The notes under the pieces were generated by a model. The model was not told where the DNA came from, made no database searches, and saw only the letters and a list, made by a program, of their open reading frames with translations. The translations under genes and the position numbers were made by a program. Below, in pieces: positions 46,753-55,916 of a stretch of 64,000 bases of DNA. Position 1 is the stretch's first letter. Each line of letters begins with the position of its first letter. The stretch is from Devosia sp. (GTDB lineage: Bacteria; Pseudomonadota; Alphaproteobacteria; Rhizobiales; Devosiaceae): NCBI RefSeq assembly GCF_014860165.1, contig NZ_JACZKG010000018.1:1-64000 (forward strand), in the 5' to 3' direction.

Positions 46753-47528
46753 CCCGACTTCGCACGCGCTTACGCGCCATCCTTCTTGCTACCACCGTGC
46801 TCTCAGCACCTTTGGCCTTATCCCCCATCGTCCTCACACCCGCCCATGCCCTGTTCGGCTTCGGCGACATTGTGTTCGACCCGTCCAACTATGCCGAGAA
46901 CATCGTACAGGCGGCGCGGGCGCTCGAGCAGATCAACAATCAGATCGCCTCGCTTCAGAACGAGGCCCAGATGCTGATCAACCAGGCGCGCAATCTCGCG
47001 AGCCTGCCCTACTCGTCGCTCCAGAAAATCCAGCAGTCGGTCCAGCGCACCCAACAGCTCCTTGGGGAGGCGCAGCGGATCGCCTTCGACGTCCAGCAGG
47101 TCGATCAGATCTTCTCCCAGCAATACGCCAACATGGATCTCACTGCATCCGACCAGCAGCTTGTCGAACTGGCGCGCGAACGCTGGGGCAACACCGTCGG
47201 CGCCCTGCAGGACGCCATGCGGGTCCAGGCCGGCGTGGTCGGCAATATCGAGACCCAGCGTGCCGAGCTCTCCAATCTCGTCGGCGAAAGCCAGGGCGCG
47301 ACTGGCGCGCTTCAGGCGACCCAGGCTGGCAATCAGATCCTTGCCCTGCAAGCCCAGCAGCTCACCGATCTGACGGCACTGCTCGCTGCCAATGGCCGTG
47401 CCGACGCGCTGTCGGCCGCAGAGCAGGCCGCCGCGGCCGAACAAGGCCGCGAGCAGCGGCGCCGCTTCCTCGAGCCCGGTGCCGCGTATGAGCCTGGCAA
47501 CGCCCAGATGTTTTCTGGCGGCAACTAG
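46749..47528 (+). CDS. trbJ: Conjugal transfer protein TrbJ (VirB5-like)
   Basis: 259 residues with a signal peptide (LLATTVLSAPLALSPIVLTPAHA) and then FGDIVFDPSNYAENIVQAARALEQINNQI, the typical TrbJ start. A long coiled-coil-rich body follows (glutamine-rich repeats around LQKIQQSVQRTQQ). It is a periplasmic minor-pilin-like component. ATGA overlap with TrbE. Confidence 0.92.
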   Translation: MTRLRTRLRAILLATTVLSAPLALSPIVLTPAHALFGFGDIVFDPSNYAENIVQAARALEQINNQIASLQNEAQMLINQARNLASLPYSSLQKIQQSVQRTQQLLGEAQRIAFDVQQVDQIFSQQYANMDLTASDQQLVELARERWGNTVGALQDAMRVQAGVVGNIETQRAELSNLVGESQGATGALQATQAGNQILALQAQQLTDLTALLAANGRADALSAAEQAAAAEQGREQRRRFLEPGAAYEPGNAQMFSGGN

Positions 47529-47547
47529 CTGACCGAAGGGGGTGATC

Positions 47548-47817
47548 ATGGACGGATGGGTTTTCGCACGCCTCGCAGCGGTCGTCATTGTCGCCCTCGC
47601 CGTCACTGCCGCGGCGATCCAACTCGCGCGAGATGACCAATCGACCGGCCCGCAGCCGTCTCCACCCCCCGTAGCAGAGACGCCACGCACTGATCCCATG
47701 CGCGAGACGCTCCAACGCTGCCGGCAGAAGGGCGAGGCCGCAACCCGCGACACTGAATGTCTCGCCGCATGGGACGAGAACCGCCGCCGCTTCCTTTCAC
47801 CGTCAATAGGGAACTAA
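47548..47817 (+). CDS. trbK: Putative entry-exclusion protein, TrbK-alt type
   Basis: An 89-residue protein with one N-terminal membrane helix (FARLAAVVIVALAVTAAAI), a Pro-rich spacer and a small C-terminal domain with CRQKGEAATRDTECLAAWDENRRRFL. Its position between trbJ and trbL and the two cysteines match TrbK-alt, thought to block uptake of the same element. ATG 47548 with GAAGGGGG upstream was preferred over GTG 47542. Confidence 0.82.
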   Translation: MDGWVFARLAAVVIVALAVTAAAIQLARDDQSTGPQPSPPPVAETPRTDPMRETLQRCRQKGEAATRDTECLAAWDENRRRFLSPSIGN

Positions 47818-47820
47818 GCC

Positions 47821-49176
47821 ATGGAAGGCGCCGGCGTCATCGATCGCTTCCTCGAGGTCTTCACCTCTTATATCGACAGCGGCTTTGGCCTCCTGGGCGG
47901 CGAGGTGGCATTCATTGCCTCGACGCTGATCGTCATCGACGTCACGCTCGCCGCCCTGTTCTGGGCCTGGGGCGCTGACGAGGACATCATCGCGCGCCTC
48001 GTCAAGAAGACGATCTTCGTCGGCGTCTTCGCCTACCTCATCGGCAACTGGAACAGCCTGGCCCGCATCATCTTCGACAGCTTTGCCGGGCTTGGCCTGA
48101 TGGCGTCGGGAACCAGCTTCTCGGTCGACGATCTGATGCGCCCCGGCCGCGTCGCCCAGACCGGGTTCGATGCCGGCCGCCCACTGCTCGAAGCGATCGC
48201 CGAGCTCTCCGGCTACTGGGCCTTCTTTGAGAACTTCCTCCAGATCATTTGCCTCCTGATCGCCTGGGTTCTCGTCCTGCTCGCCTTCTTCATCCTGAGC
48301 ATCCAGCTCTTCGTTACCCTCATAGAATTCAAGCTCACCACGCTTGCCGGATTTGTCCTGATCCCATTTGGCCTCTTCAGCCAGTCGGCCTTCATGGCCG
48401 AGCGTGTCCTCGGCAACGTCATTTCCTCCGGCATCAAAATCCTGGTCCTTTCCGTCATCATCGGCATCGGCTCGACCCTGTTCGGCGAGTTCACTGCCGG
48501 CTTCGGCGGCGAGCAGCCGACCATCGACGATGCCATGGCCATCGTCCTGGCAGCGCTCTCGCTGCTGGGCCTCGGCATTTTCGGGCCTGGCATCGCCAAC
48601 GGCATTGTGAGCGGTGGTCCGCAGCTCGGTGCGGGCGCCGCGGTCGGAACCGGCCTTGCGGTTGCCGGTGCTGCCGTCGCCGCGGGCGGCGGCGCCATAT
48701 TGGCCGCGAAAGGCGGACAGGCAGCCCTGTCGGCAGGCGCCGCCGCCACACGTGGCAGCGGGGCACTCGCAGGCGGCGCATCTGCCGCCTATTCGCTGGC
48801 CTCGGCCGGCGGATCCGGTCCAGCTGGCGTTGCCGCGGGCCTTGTCGGTGTGGCACGTGCCGCCGGCGGCGCAGCAGCCTCCCCGCTCAAGCGCGCGGCA
48901 TCGCGCGTCTCCGAAAGCCTCGGCTCCTCCTTCGATTCCGGCGGCAGTTCCGCAATCGCGGCCACCGGCGGCTCGTCCTCCATGGGCACCGTCGGCGGCA
49001 CCTCCGATCCGTCTGCATCGCCCGCTTCAGCCGCCACCCCACCGGCCTGGGCCCAGCGCATGCGCCACAGCCAGTCCATGAGCCATGGCGTCACCGCCGC
49101 CGCGCACGCCGTCCGCTCTGGCGACAACCACGGTGGTGGCGCCTCCGTCAGCCTTTCCGAAAGAGACCGCACATGA
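47821..49176 (+). CDS. trbL: Conjugal transfer protein TrbL (VirB6-like)
   Basis: A 451-residue inner-membrane protein. It starts with GVIDRFLEVFTSYIDSGFGLLGGEV and has several membrane helices between about residues 35 and 260. The long C-terminal tail is Ala/Gly/Ser-rich and low in complexity. It forms the channel platform. The long antisense open frames over its tail are artefacts of composition. Confidence 0.92.
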   Translation: MEGAGVIDRFLEVFTSYIDSGFGLLGGEVAFIASTLIVIDVTLAALFWAWGADEDIIARLVKKTIFVGVFAYLIGNWNSLARIIFDSFAGLGLMASGTSFSVDDLMRPGRVAQTGFDAGRPLLEAIAELSGYWAFFENFLQIICLLIAWVLVLLAFFILSIQLFVTLIEFKLTTLAGFVLIPFGLFSQSAFMAERVLGNVISSGIKILVLSVIIGIGSTLFGEFTAGFGGEQPTIDDAMAIVLAALSLLGLGIFGPGIANGIVSGGPQLGAGAAVGTGLAVAGAAVAAGGGAILAAKGGQAALSAGAAATRGSGALAGGASAAYSLASAGGSGPAGVAAGLVGVARAAGGAAASPLKRAASRVSESLGSSFDSGGSSAIAATGGSSSMGTVGGTSDPSASPASAATPPAWAQRMRHSQSMSHGVTAAAHAVRSGDNHGGGASVSLSERDRT

Positions 49177-49862
49177 CCTTCTTCAAGCGACCGGCCGCCC
49201 ATTACGGCAAGATGCCGGAACCCGAAACACCCTACCAGCGCGCTGCCCAGGTATGGGACGATCGCATCGGCTCCGCCCGAGTGCAGGCGCGGAACTGGCG
49301 GCTCATGGCCTTCGGTTGCCTTATCCTCTCGGCCGGCTTCGCCAGCGCCCTTGTCTGGCAGTCGGCGCGCGGCACGGTGGTGCCCTGGGTCGTGGAAATG
49401 GATGGCACGGGCGAGGCCCGCGCGGTCGAACCGGCGGTCGCCGACTATCGGCCGACCGATCCCCAGATCGCCTTTCACCTGGCGCGCTTTGTCGAACAGG
49501 TCCGCTCGATCTCCGCCGATCCCATCATCGTCCGCCAGAACTGGCTGCGGGCCTATGAGTTCACGACCGACCGCGGTTCCGTGGCACTCAATGATTACGC
49601 GCGCTCCAATGACCCGTTTACGCGCGTGGGCAAGCAGCAAGTCAGTGTCGAAGTCTCGTCGGTCATCCGGGCTTCGCCGGACTCGTTCCGCGTCGCCTGG
49701 ACGGAACGCCGTTACGAGAACGGCCAACTTGCCGGCACTGAGCGCTGGACCGCCATCCTCACGGTCGTGATCCAACCACCGCGCGACGCCGAGCGCCTGC
49801 GCCGCAACCCGCTCGGCGTCTTCGTCAATGCCATCAACTGGTCCAAGGAGTTGGGGCAATGA
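49173..49862 (+). CDS. trbF: Conjugal transfer protein TrbF (VirB8-like)
   Basis: 229 residues that start FFKRPAAHYGKMPEPETPYQRAAQVWDDRIG. One membrane helix (about 37-57) follows, then a periplasmic VirB8 domain containing NWLRAYEFTTDRGSVALNDYA. The start ATG 49173 overlaps the TrbL stop. It bridges the inner-membrane platform to the core complex. Confidence 0.93.
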   Translation: MTFFKRPAAHYGKMPEPETPYQRAAQVWDDRIGSARVQARNWRLMAFGCLILSAGFASALVWQSARGTVVPWVVEMDGTGEARAVEPAVADYRPTDPQIAFHLARFVEQVRSISADPIIVRQNWLRAYEFTTDRGSVALNDYARSNDPFTRVGKQQVSVEVSSVIRASPDSFRVAWTERRYENGQLAGTERWTAILTVVIQPPRDAERLRRNPLGVFVNAINWSKELGQ

Positions 49863-50848
49863 GCCAGCCAACGAACCCACAAGCCGCAAATCCGGCTTTC
49901 CGTAAATCCGTCTCCACGATCGGGGTGCTGCTGCTGTCCACCGTGACGCTCGCGGCCTGCGCCACGGCGCCGAAGCCGCCGCAGATCAGCTACGACGCCA
50001 ATGTTCCGCCCCTGCCAGCCGTTGCGGTCAGTACAGGTGACGGTGCGCCCCGCCCCATTCTGGTGCCGCCGAGCTGGACCCCTACCAAGGGCGGCGATCC
50101 CGCCACCACGCCAGTCGGCCGGGTCGAGAACGCCAACATCGCGGCGCGGGTCGAACCACGCAAGGACGGATACTACAACGCCATCCAGGTCTATCCGTGG
50201 AGCGAAGGTGCCCTCTTTCAGGTCTATGCCGCCCCTGGGCAGATCACCGACATCGCGCTCGAACCCGGCGAGAGCCTGACCGGCGCCGGTCCGATCGCCG
50301 CCGGCGACACGGCCCGCTGGATCATTGGCGACACCGAGAGCGGAAGTGGAGCGACTAAGCGCGTCCATGTGCTGGTTAAGCCGACGAGAACCGACATCAC
50401 CACCAACCTGGTCATCACCACGGACCGGCGCACCTATCTGCTTGAACTGCGCTCTGGTGAGAACCCCTATATGCCGGCCGTCGCCTGGGCCTATCCTCAG
50501 GTGGCGTCCCAGCGCCCGATCGTCCCCGCCACTCCCACCATTCCCGCCGTCGCCGCGCGCAACCATCGCTATGGCCTTACGGGCGACGCCCCGCCATGGC
50601 GGCCGGTTTCCGTCTATGATGATGGACGGCGCGTCTACGTGGAATTCCCGCGCGGCATTGTGCAGGGCGAGATGCCACCGATCTTTGTGATCGGCGCGGA
50701 TGGCCAGCCCGAGATCGTCAACAGCCGCGTCTACCAGAACATCCTCATCGTCGATCGGCTGTTCGGTGCCGCGGAGCTGCGGCTCGGCAGCGGCAACGGC
50801 CAGCAAACCGTGAAAATCGTGCGCACCGATGGGAGGCCGTCGTCATGA
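49859..50848 (+). CDS. trbG: Conjugal transfer protein TrbG (VirB9-like)
   Basis: 329 residues with a lipoprotein-type signal (GVLLLSTVTLAACAT, lipobox LAAC). The VirB9 beta domains follow, with IQVYPWSEGALFQVYAAPGQITDIALEPGE and the late GRRVYVEFPRGI and RLFGAAELRLG. It is an outer-membrane core component. ATGA overlap with TrbF. Confidence 0.93.
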   Translation: MSQPTNPQAANPAFRKSVSTIGVLLLSTVTLAACATAPKPPQISYDANVPPLPAVAVSTGDGAPRPILVPPSWTPTKGGDPATTPVGRVENANIAARVEPRKDGYYNAIQVYPWSEGALFQVYAAPGQITDIALEPGESLTGAGPIAAGDTARWIIGDTESGSGATKRVHVLVKPTRTDITTNLVITTDRRTYLLELRSGENPYMPAVAWAYPQVASQRPIVPATPTIPAVAARNHRYGLTGDAPPWRPVSVYDDGRRVYVEFPRGIVQGEMPPIFVIGADGQPEIVNSRVYQNILIVDRLFGAAELRLGSGNGQQTVKIVRTDGRPSS

Positions 50849-52014
50849 GCGAGACCGACACCGGAACGGCAAGCGCGCCGTCAGCTACGAAACCGGACCT
50901 CGCCATGCGGCTGCGGCCAGAGGCCCCGCGCGTAACCCGCGTTTCTCGCCGTGTCCTCGCTGGCGTGGGTCTGGTTGCGGGCCTCGGCATTGGCGGCGCC
51001 CTGATCTACGCGCTTCAGACCTCTGACCGGCAGTCTGGCGGGGAAGAGCTCTTCACCACTGATCACAGGCAGACGGCCGATGGCTTGGAGGAGCTACCCG
51101 CCGATTATAGTGGCGTTCCGCAACTCGGTCCTCCCCTGCCCGGCGACCTCGGCGGTCCGATCGTCCGCGCGCAAGAGGACGGTCGCGGCGTCCCAGTCGA
51201 GATCGTTCCGGTGCCACAAGCTGACCCTGCAGAGCAGCGCCGCCTCGCCGAGATGGAAGCCGCACGAACCAGCGAGCTCTTCTTCCAGACTCGTGCTCCG
51301 TCAGAGTCAGGTCTCCCGACTTTCCCCACGCTTGGTGGCTCGACATCAGGCATCGGCGCTGCCGGGTCGGAGAATCCACAGCTCGCCTTCCTCAACGCCG
51401 ACGTCGATCGCCGCACGGTGGCTCAAGACCGCGTGGCCGCGCCGGCGTCGCCATTCGTGCTACAGGCGGGATCGGTGATCCCTGCGGCGCTGATCACCGG
51501 CATCCGTTCCGACCTCCCCGGCCAGATCACCGCACAGGTGACCCAGCACATCTATGACAGCCCGACCGGGAGCATCCTGCTCGTCCCGCAGGGCACGAGG
51601 ATCATCGGTGAGTATGACAACGGCGTCGCCTTCGGACAGCGCCGCGTCCTGCTCGTCTGGAACCGGCTGATCTTTCCCAACGGGCGATCGATCGTCCTTG
51701 AGCGTCAGCCTGGCGCGGACACCCGGGGTTATGCCGGCCTGGAAGACGGCGTCGACTATCACTGGAGGGATCTGATGAAAGCAGCCGGCCTGTCGACGTT
51801 GCTCGCCGTCGGCGTGGAGTTGACGATGGATGACGACGACCGGCTCATCCAGGCCATCCGCAGCGGCGCCCAGGATACCATCAACGACGCCGGTCAGCAG
51901 ATCGTCCAGCGTCAGATGCAGGTCGCCCCGACGCTTACAATCCGGCCGGGATTTCCGGTTCGGGTGATCGTCACCCGCGACCTTGTTCTCGAACCTTATG
52001 GAGCAGGCCAGTGA
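50845..52014 (+). CDS. trbI: Conjugal transfer protein TrbI (VirB10-like)
   Basis: 389 residues: a cytoplasmic leader, one membrane helix (VLAGVGLVAGLGIGGALIYAL) and a Pro-rich spacer. The VirB10 beta-barrel domain has FVLQAGSVIPAALITGIRSDLPGQITAQV and LLVPQGTRIIGEYD, with RLIFPNGRSIVLE after it. It spans both membranes as the core scaffold. ATGA overlap with TrbG. Confidence 0.94.
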   Translation: MSETDTGTASAPSATKPDLAMRLRPEAPRVTRVSRRVLAGVGLVAGLGIGGALIYALQTSDRQSGGEELFTTDHRQTADGLEELPADYSGVPQLGPPLPGDLGGPIVRAQEDGRGVPVEIVPVPQADPAEQRRLAEMEAARTSELFFQTRAPSESGLPTFPTLGGSTSGIGAAGSENPQLAFLNADVDRRTVAQDRVAAPASPFVLQAGSVIPAALITGIRSDLPGQITAQVTQHIYDSPTGSILLVPQGTRIIGEYDNGVAFGQRRVLLVWNRLIFPNGRSIVLERQPGADTRGYAGLEDGVDYHWRDLMKAAGLSTLLAVGVELTMDDDDRLIQAIRSGAQDTINDAGQQIVQRQMQVAPTLTIRPGFPVRVIVTRDLVLEPYGAGQ

Positions 52015-52244
52015 CCAAGCTCAAGCTCGGCGCCATACCCGACGACAAGCCCATCAAGGTCACGGTGGAGCTTCCGGCCGCGCTGCATCGCGATCTCGTC
52101 ACCTATGCCGAACTGCTCTCGAGTGAGACGGGACAGCCTATCGCCGACCCGGTTCGCCTCGTCGTTCCGATGCTAGAACGCTTCATTGCAACGGACCGGG
52201 GTTTCGCGCGGTCGCGCAACTCTCCGGGCAGATCATCCCCGTGA
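52011..52244 (+). CDS. DUF2274 protein of the trb operon
   Basis: A 77-residue protein (LGAIPDDKPIKVTVELPAALHRDLVTYAELL) of the DUF2274 family, commonly the last gene after trbI in integrative elements. Its ribbon-helix-helix-like beginning suggests DNA binding. It starts with GTG overlapping the TrbI stop (GTGA), so it is co-translated. Confidence 0.85.
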   Translation: MTKLKLGAIPDDKPIKVTVELPAALHRDLVTYAELLSSETGQPIADPVRLVVPMLERFIATDRGFARSRNSPGRSSP

Positions 52245-52442
52245 ACCTGCGCCTTGGACCGACTGGGCCAGATTTTCTTCAGCAGAGCCGGGTCTTTTAT
52301 GTTGTTCAGCGCCCTCGAGCGAGATTGAGAGGAGGCGTCTCACAGCCTCTTGTCGGCTGACGTAACCAGGCTGGCCCGCGATCCACAAGTCGATCTGAGC
52401 GATCAAGTCCTCGGTCATTCGGACCGTGATGCGGTTCTCCAC
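52233..52442 (-). CDS. Ribbon-helix-helix DNA-binding protein
   Basis: 69 residues beginning MENRITVRMTEDLIAQIDLWIAGQPGYVSRQEAVRRLLSISL, a full Arc/CopG-type fold. A GTG start at 52442 stands behind AGGAGAGAGTT. It converges on and slightly overlaps the end of the DUF2274 gene. It may be a transcriptional regulator of the transfer operon or the antitoxin part of a lost pair. Confidence 0.7.
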   Translation of the reverse strand: MENRITVRMTEDLIAQIDLWIAGQPGYVSRQEAVRRLLSISLEGAEQHKRPGSAEENLAQSVQGAGSRG

Positions 52443-52459
52443 TTGAACTCTCTCCTGTC

Positions 52460-53353
52460 CTACTTCTCGGTCGCCTGACGCACAGTGATCGGACGTGCCT
52501 CTCTAGCGAGGTTGACTAGGCGCGTCACAGACGGGTTAGCGGTTGGTGACCCCCAGATGGCGTGGATCGGGAAGGTATTCTCATCCGCGATTGGAATGAA
52601 CACGACACCATCCGGCGCAGCGTGAGGAAGATCCCTGATCGCCAGCGTTGCACCAAAGCCGCGGGCCACCATGTTGATGAGATCGCACTGTCCAACCCGG
52701 AGCAATCGCTGATCCAGTTTTGCGTCCAGTTGGCGCTGAAGGTAGTCCGCGAGTGCGGGACCCAAGCCTCCGGCACCAAGGATGAACCGTTCTGCCCGAA
52801 GTTCCTCGAGCAGCACCGTCGGGGCATCTGCAAGCCGATGCGACTTCGGAAGGACCGCGACAAGCCGCTCGTCTCGCACGTGCAGCGATTGCGCTGGGCC
52901 GTTGCCGGGAATGGTGCTGACAAAGGCAACCTCCGCTTTGCGCTGTTGCACCATCATGGCGCAGCCGCTGCAGGTTCCTTCCACTATCTCCAGCGCCACG
53001 CCAGGGTGTTCATCCCGCAGGCGTTCGAACGCGTCGGCAAACAAGAGAAATGGTACGCTCGCCGCGACGGTGACTTCTCCATGCTCACCACGTTGCATTG
53101 CCCCGATCCGCTGGGTGGCTCGCTCGAGGTGATCAAATCCCAACGCAGCTTCCTGGAGAAAGCGCTCACCCGCAGGTGTCGGACGAATCCCAGCATGGCT
53201 GCGCTCGAACAGTGGCCCTCCGACCCGATGCTCGAGAGTTCGTACGCCTCTGCTTACTGTGGACTGCTGAATGTTGAGCGCCGCTGCCGCCCGTCGGAAG
53301 CTTCCGTGCTCGGCAGACGCCAGAGCGTAGCGGAACAAACGGAAATCAAGCAT
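52460..53353 (-). CDS. LysR-family transcriptional regulator
   Basis: 297 residues. An N-terminal winged helix-turn-helix (FRYALASAEHGSFRRAAAALNIQQSTVSRGVRTLEHRVG) is followed by a LysR substrate domain. ATG 53353 behind GCAGGAGGCG was chosen over a longer frame, since LysR proteins start right before this helix. LysR genes of this type often follow trb clusters in integrative elements and may control transfer or cargo genes. Inducer unknown. Confidence 0.88.
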   Translation of the reverse strand: MLDFRLFRYALASAEHGSFRRAAAALNIQQSTVSRGVRTLEHRVGGPLFERSHAGIRPTPAGERFLQEAALGFDHLERATQRIGAMQRGEHGEVTVAASVPFLLFADAFERLRDEHPGVALEIVEGTCSGCAMMVQQRKAEVAFVSTIPGNGPAQSLHVRDERLVAVLPKSHRLADAPTVLLEELRAERFILGAGGLGPALADYLQRQLDAKLDQRLLRVGQCDLINMVARGFGATLAIRDLPHAAPDGVVFIPIADENTFPIHAIWGSPTANPSVTRLVNLAREARPITVRQATEK

Positions 53354-53493
53354 CCAAATCGCCTCCTGCGGCTCATCCCACCGGCGTGGGTGTGCGAGAA
53401 CGTCACTTGAGAGCGCGTTCGGGTCACGCCGACCCGACCGTTGTTTCGTTGACCACAGGTCGCCCGGCCACGACAGCGACCTGAGTAAACGGC

Positions 53494-54150
53494 TCATGCT
53501 AGTCTGGTCGCCTGGGGCTGAAACCCGCCTTGAGAGAGCACGCGCTCTGGCAAGCCGGCTTTGTTGCCGAGGCGGCGGCGCATGGCTCCAGAAATCTCGA
53601 AAAGGCCGGCATAAGTCATAGTTTGCCCAATCCTCGCGGGGGCGCCGATTACCTCATATGGACAATCGACAGTCCTAAAGATTCGAGCCATCCGAGCGTC
53701 GAACACTGAGACGATGTGCTCGACCCCCGCCAATTGCGCTGCCTCCACCAGTCCGCAGAGCAGTTCGACAGTAGTTGTGTTGATGACTTGGTTGGGATCC
53801 TGACGCGCCGATCCGACTACCAGATTTGGGTTGATGGCAAAGCGCGAGCTTTCCCAAATCAAAGGACTTTCAACGGTTCCGTCGGGGACGAGAACCGAGA
53901 ACACATCCCTCAGCATATTGGGACCCGTCGTTGGGAGAAGCCGAACGGCGCCCTTCAGCTCCTCCGTCACCTGATCGACGCAGAGGAGATAAAGGGGATC
54001 CTCGTCATCAAACCGATCGATCTCTTTGCCGTCAGCGACCGTTACCTCCCAGCCCAGCCGGCTCGCGAAAACCGCAGCTCGCATGCGAAACATCTGATCG
54101 AACAATTCGGGGTATGCGTGGCGGTCGACACCTTCAATGGCCAATATCAT
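53494..54150 (-). CDS. Acyl-homoserine-lactone synthase (LuxI/TraI family)
   Basis: 218 residues with the conserved catalytic pattern: MRAAVFASRLGWEV, DRFDDEDPLYLL, GAVRLLPTTGPNML and WESSRFAI. It makes an N-acyl-homoserine lactone from an acyl carrier and S-adenosylmethionine. A LuxR-type gene lies 77 bases upstream on the same strand, and the trb operon is next door. This suggests population-density control of conjugation as in Ti plasmids and rhizobial ICEs. The ribosome site GAGGAG sits in a hairpin (see 54159-54176). Confidence 0.93.
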   Translation of the reverse strand: MILAIEGVDRHAYPELFDQMFRMRAAVFASRLGWEVTVADGKEIDRFDDEDPLYLLCVDQVTEELKGAVRLLPTTGPNMLRDVFSVLVPDGTVESPLIWESSRFAINPNLVVGSARQDPNQVINTTTVELLCGLVEAAQLAGVEHIVSVFDARMARIFRTVDCPYEVIGAPARIGQTMTYAGLFEISGAMRRRLGNKAGLPERVLSQGGFQPQATRLA

Positions 54151-54158
54151 GCCTGTCT

Positions 54159-54176
54159 CCTCGTGGTGAAACGAGG
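54159..54176 (-). promoter_or_regulatory. Hairpin covering the luxI-like ribosome binding site
   Basis: In the mRNA, CCTCGT pairs with ACGAGG across a 6-base loop, directly upstream of the start codon at 54150. The right arm contains part of the GAGGAG ribosome site. The structure could lower translation of the synthase. It could also be a chance repeat or protein-binding site. Confidence 0.4.
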
Positions 54177-54227
54177 CAAGACGTACGGCGCAGTCCGTCG
54201 GTCGAGTATCCGGTCAAAGAGCCGGGT

Positions 54228-54965
54228 TTAAGGGAGGTCGAAGAGTAGGCCAGACTTAAGGGCTATCGAGACTGCGTGGGTGTTGCTCGACGCTTCGAGC
54301 TTGTGCCGCGCGCTCTCCAGGTAGCATCGCACAGTATGGGGAGACAGTCCGAGTATCATGCCGCACTCCCAAACCGTCTTGCCCTCGGAAGTCCATTGCA
54401 GACACTCGATCTCCCTACGGGAGAGACGCAGTTGCGGACGAGCAGCGCCTTCGGTGCGCAGCACTGCATCGTGTAGATGTGACGCAATGATTGGAAACTG
54501 TCGGAACGCGGTACGGCGAGCCCACTGCCATTCGCGCTCACTGAAGTCGGCTGTAACGGAGAAAAGTGCTCTATCCCCACTGTGGCCGTATACCGGAAAT
54601 GACATTCCTTTCCGACCGAGTCCGAACTCCGTTGCCTCACCGAAGAACCTGCGAAGAGACTCGTCTCCTCCCCCAAACTCGGTCCAATCTATGGGAAGAA
54701 GGCGTCTCAGACCCGTCTGAATGACCGGGTCGATCTTGACATAACCTTTGGTGCGATAGTGATCGACCCAAGCCGAGGAGTAGGTAACAGCGAGGTAAGG
54801 CTCGCGCCGTGGGAGCCTCCGATCGAGCGTCCCTGTCCCGAGATAGGCAACGGTCTTCATCCCGTATGCCGCGCTGACACGTCCGAGGAGATCGGGAATT
54901 TGATCGGCGCGCCGGACCTCAGCGATCTCGGCAAGTGTCTCGTCAACCCGCATCAATGCGGCCAT
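54228..54965 (-). CDS. LuxR-family autoinducer-dependent regulator (TraR-like)
   Basis: 245 residues. The N-terminal autoinducer domain has YSSAWVDHYRTKGYVKIDPVIQ and PIDW, carrying the Trp, Tyr, Asp and Trp that contact acyl-homoserine lactones. A C-terminal LuxR helix-turn-helix follows (LSRREIECLQWTSEGKTVWECGMILGLSPHTVRCYLESA). It would bind the signal made by the adjacent synthase and regulate transcription of synthase and transfer genes. No clear lux/tra box was spotted. Confidence 0.92.
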   Translation of the reverse strand: MAALMRVDETLAEIAEVRRADQIPDLLGRVSAAYGMKTVAYLGTGTLDRRLPRREPYLAVTYSSAWVDHYRTKGYVKIDPVIQTGLRRLLPIDWTEFGGGDESLRRFFGEATEFGLGRKGMSFPVYGHSGDRALFSVTADFSEREWQWARRTAFRQFPIIASHLHDAVLRTEGAARPQLRLSRREIECLQWTSEGKTVWECGMILGLSPHTVRCYLESARHKLEASSNTHAVSIALKSGLLFDLP

Positions 54966-55055
54966 CCGCTGTGGTGGCCTGGGGCATTTCGCCTGGATAG
55001 CTCAAATGCCAAAAGAGAGGGTTGGTCGCAGCCAACCAGGGCGCCCAAACGCACA

Positions 55056-55916
55056 TCATGGCAGACCGCCAGACCTTGCCAACTCGACATATAGTGCCTG
55101 AAGCTTTTGGGTCACCGGTCCAGGTTTGCCGTCAGCGATGGGATGCCCGTCCACCGATATCACCGGTACCAAGAAGGTCGAGGCACTTGTCGTAAACGCC
55201 TCGCGTGCGGAGTTGACCTCTTCGAGAGCAAACGCTCTCTCTTCAACGGTTAGGTCCAGTGATCTGGCGATTTCCAGTACGGATTGTCGGGTTATCCCTC
55301 CCAGTAAAGCATTTGATACAGGCCGTGTAACAAGTGCCCCTCCCGCCGGCACCATAAAGATGTTGCTCGATCCCCCCTCGGTCAAAACCCCGTCCTCGTG
55401 GAACCAAACCTCCTGCGCACCTTCGTCCGCGGCAAACCGCTTGGCCATGACTGCCGCGGTAAGTGCGATAGATTTGATATCCCGGCGTTGCCAGCGAAAC
55501 TCAGCCGTTGTGACAGCTCGAACACCGTTTCGGGCATTGATCGAACCAACGATGTCCTTGACCTGGGTAAACATGACTGTTGTCGGCAGGAGAGCCGGCG
55601 ACGGGACTGCGAAGTCACGTTCGGAGGCACCGCGAGTCACCTGCAGGTATACCACCCCCTGGTCCAAATCATTCTCTGCAATCAATTCCCTCTGAAGAAC
55701 GGTCCATTGCTCACGGGAGTAGGGGTTCGGGATGCTCAGTTCAGCAAGCGACCTGAAAAGGCGCGTCAGGTGTGCGAGATTATCGACGAGCCTGCCGTCC
55801 AAGACGGCCGTGACTTCATAAACTCCGTCCCCGAAAGTGAAACCCCGATCAGTTATCGGTACTTTGGCATCCTCGAATGGGATCAGTCGACCGTTCAAAA
55901 ATGCGACGCATGACAT
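55056..55916 (-). CDS. D-amino-acid transaminase (class IV PLP aminotransferase)
   Basis: 286 residues that begin VAFLNGRLIPFEDAKVPITDRGFTFGDGVYEV. The PLP lysine is Lys148 in RRDIKSIALTAAVMAK and the phosphate-binding end is TEGGSSNIFMV. The D-amino-acid transaminase branch is indicated by this N-terminus and the QVTRGASERDF segment. It exchanges amino groups between D-amino acids and 2-oxo acids. It lies at the start of the catabolic cluster on the far side of the conjugation region. Confidence 0.87.
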   Translation of the reverse strand: MSCVAFLNGRLIPFEDAKVPITDRGFTFGDGVYEVTAVLDGRLVDNLAHLTRLFRSLAELSIPNPYSREQWTVLQRELIAENDLDQGVVYLQVTRGASERDFAVPSPALLPTTVMFTQVKDIVGSINARNGVRAVTTAEFRWQRRDIKSIALTAAVMAKRFAADEGAQEVWFHEDGVLTEGGSSNIFMVPAGGALVTRPVSNALLGGITRQSVLEIARSLDLTVEERAFALEEVNSAREAFTTSASTFLVPVISVDGHPIADGKPGPVTQKLQALYVELARSGGLP

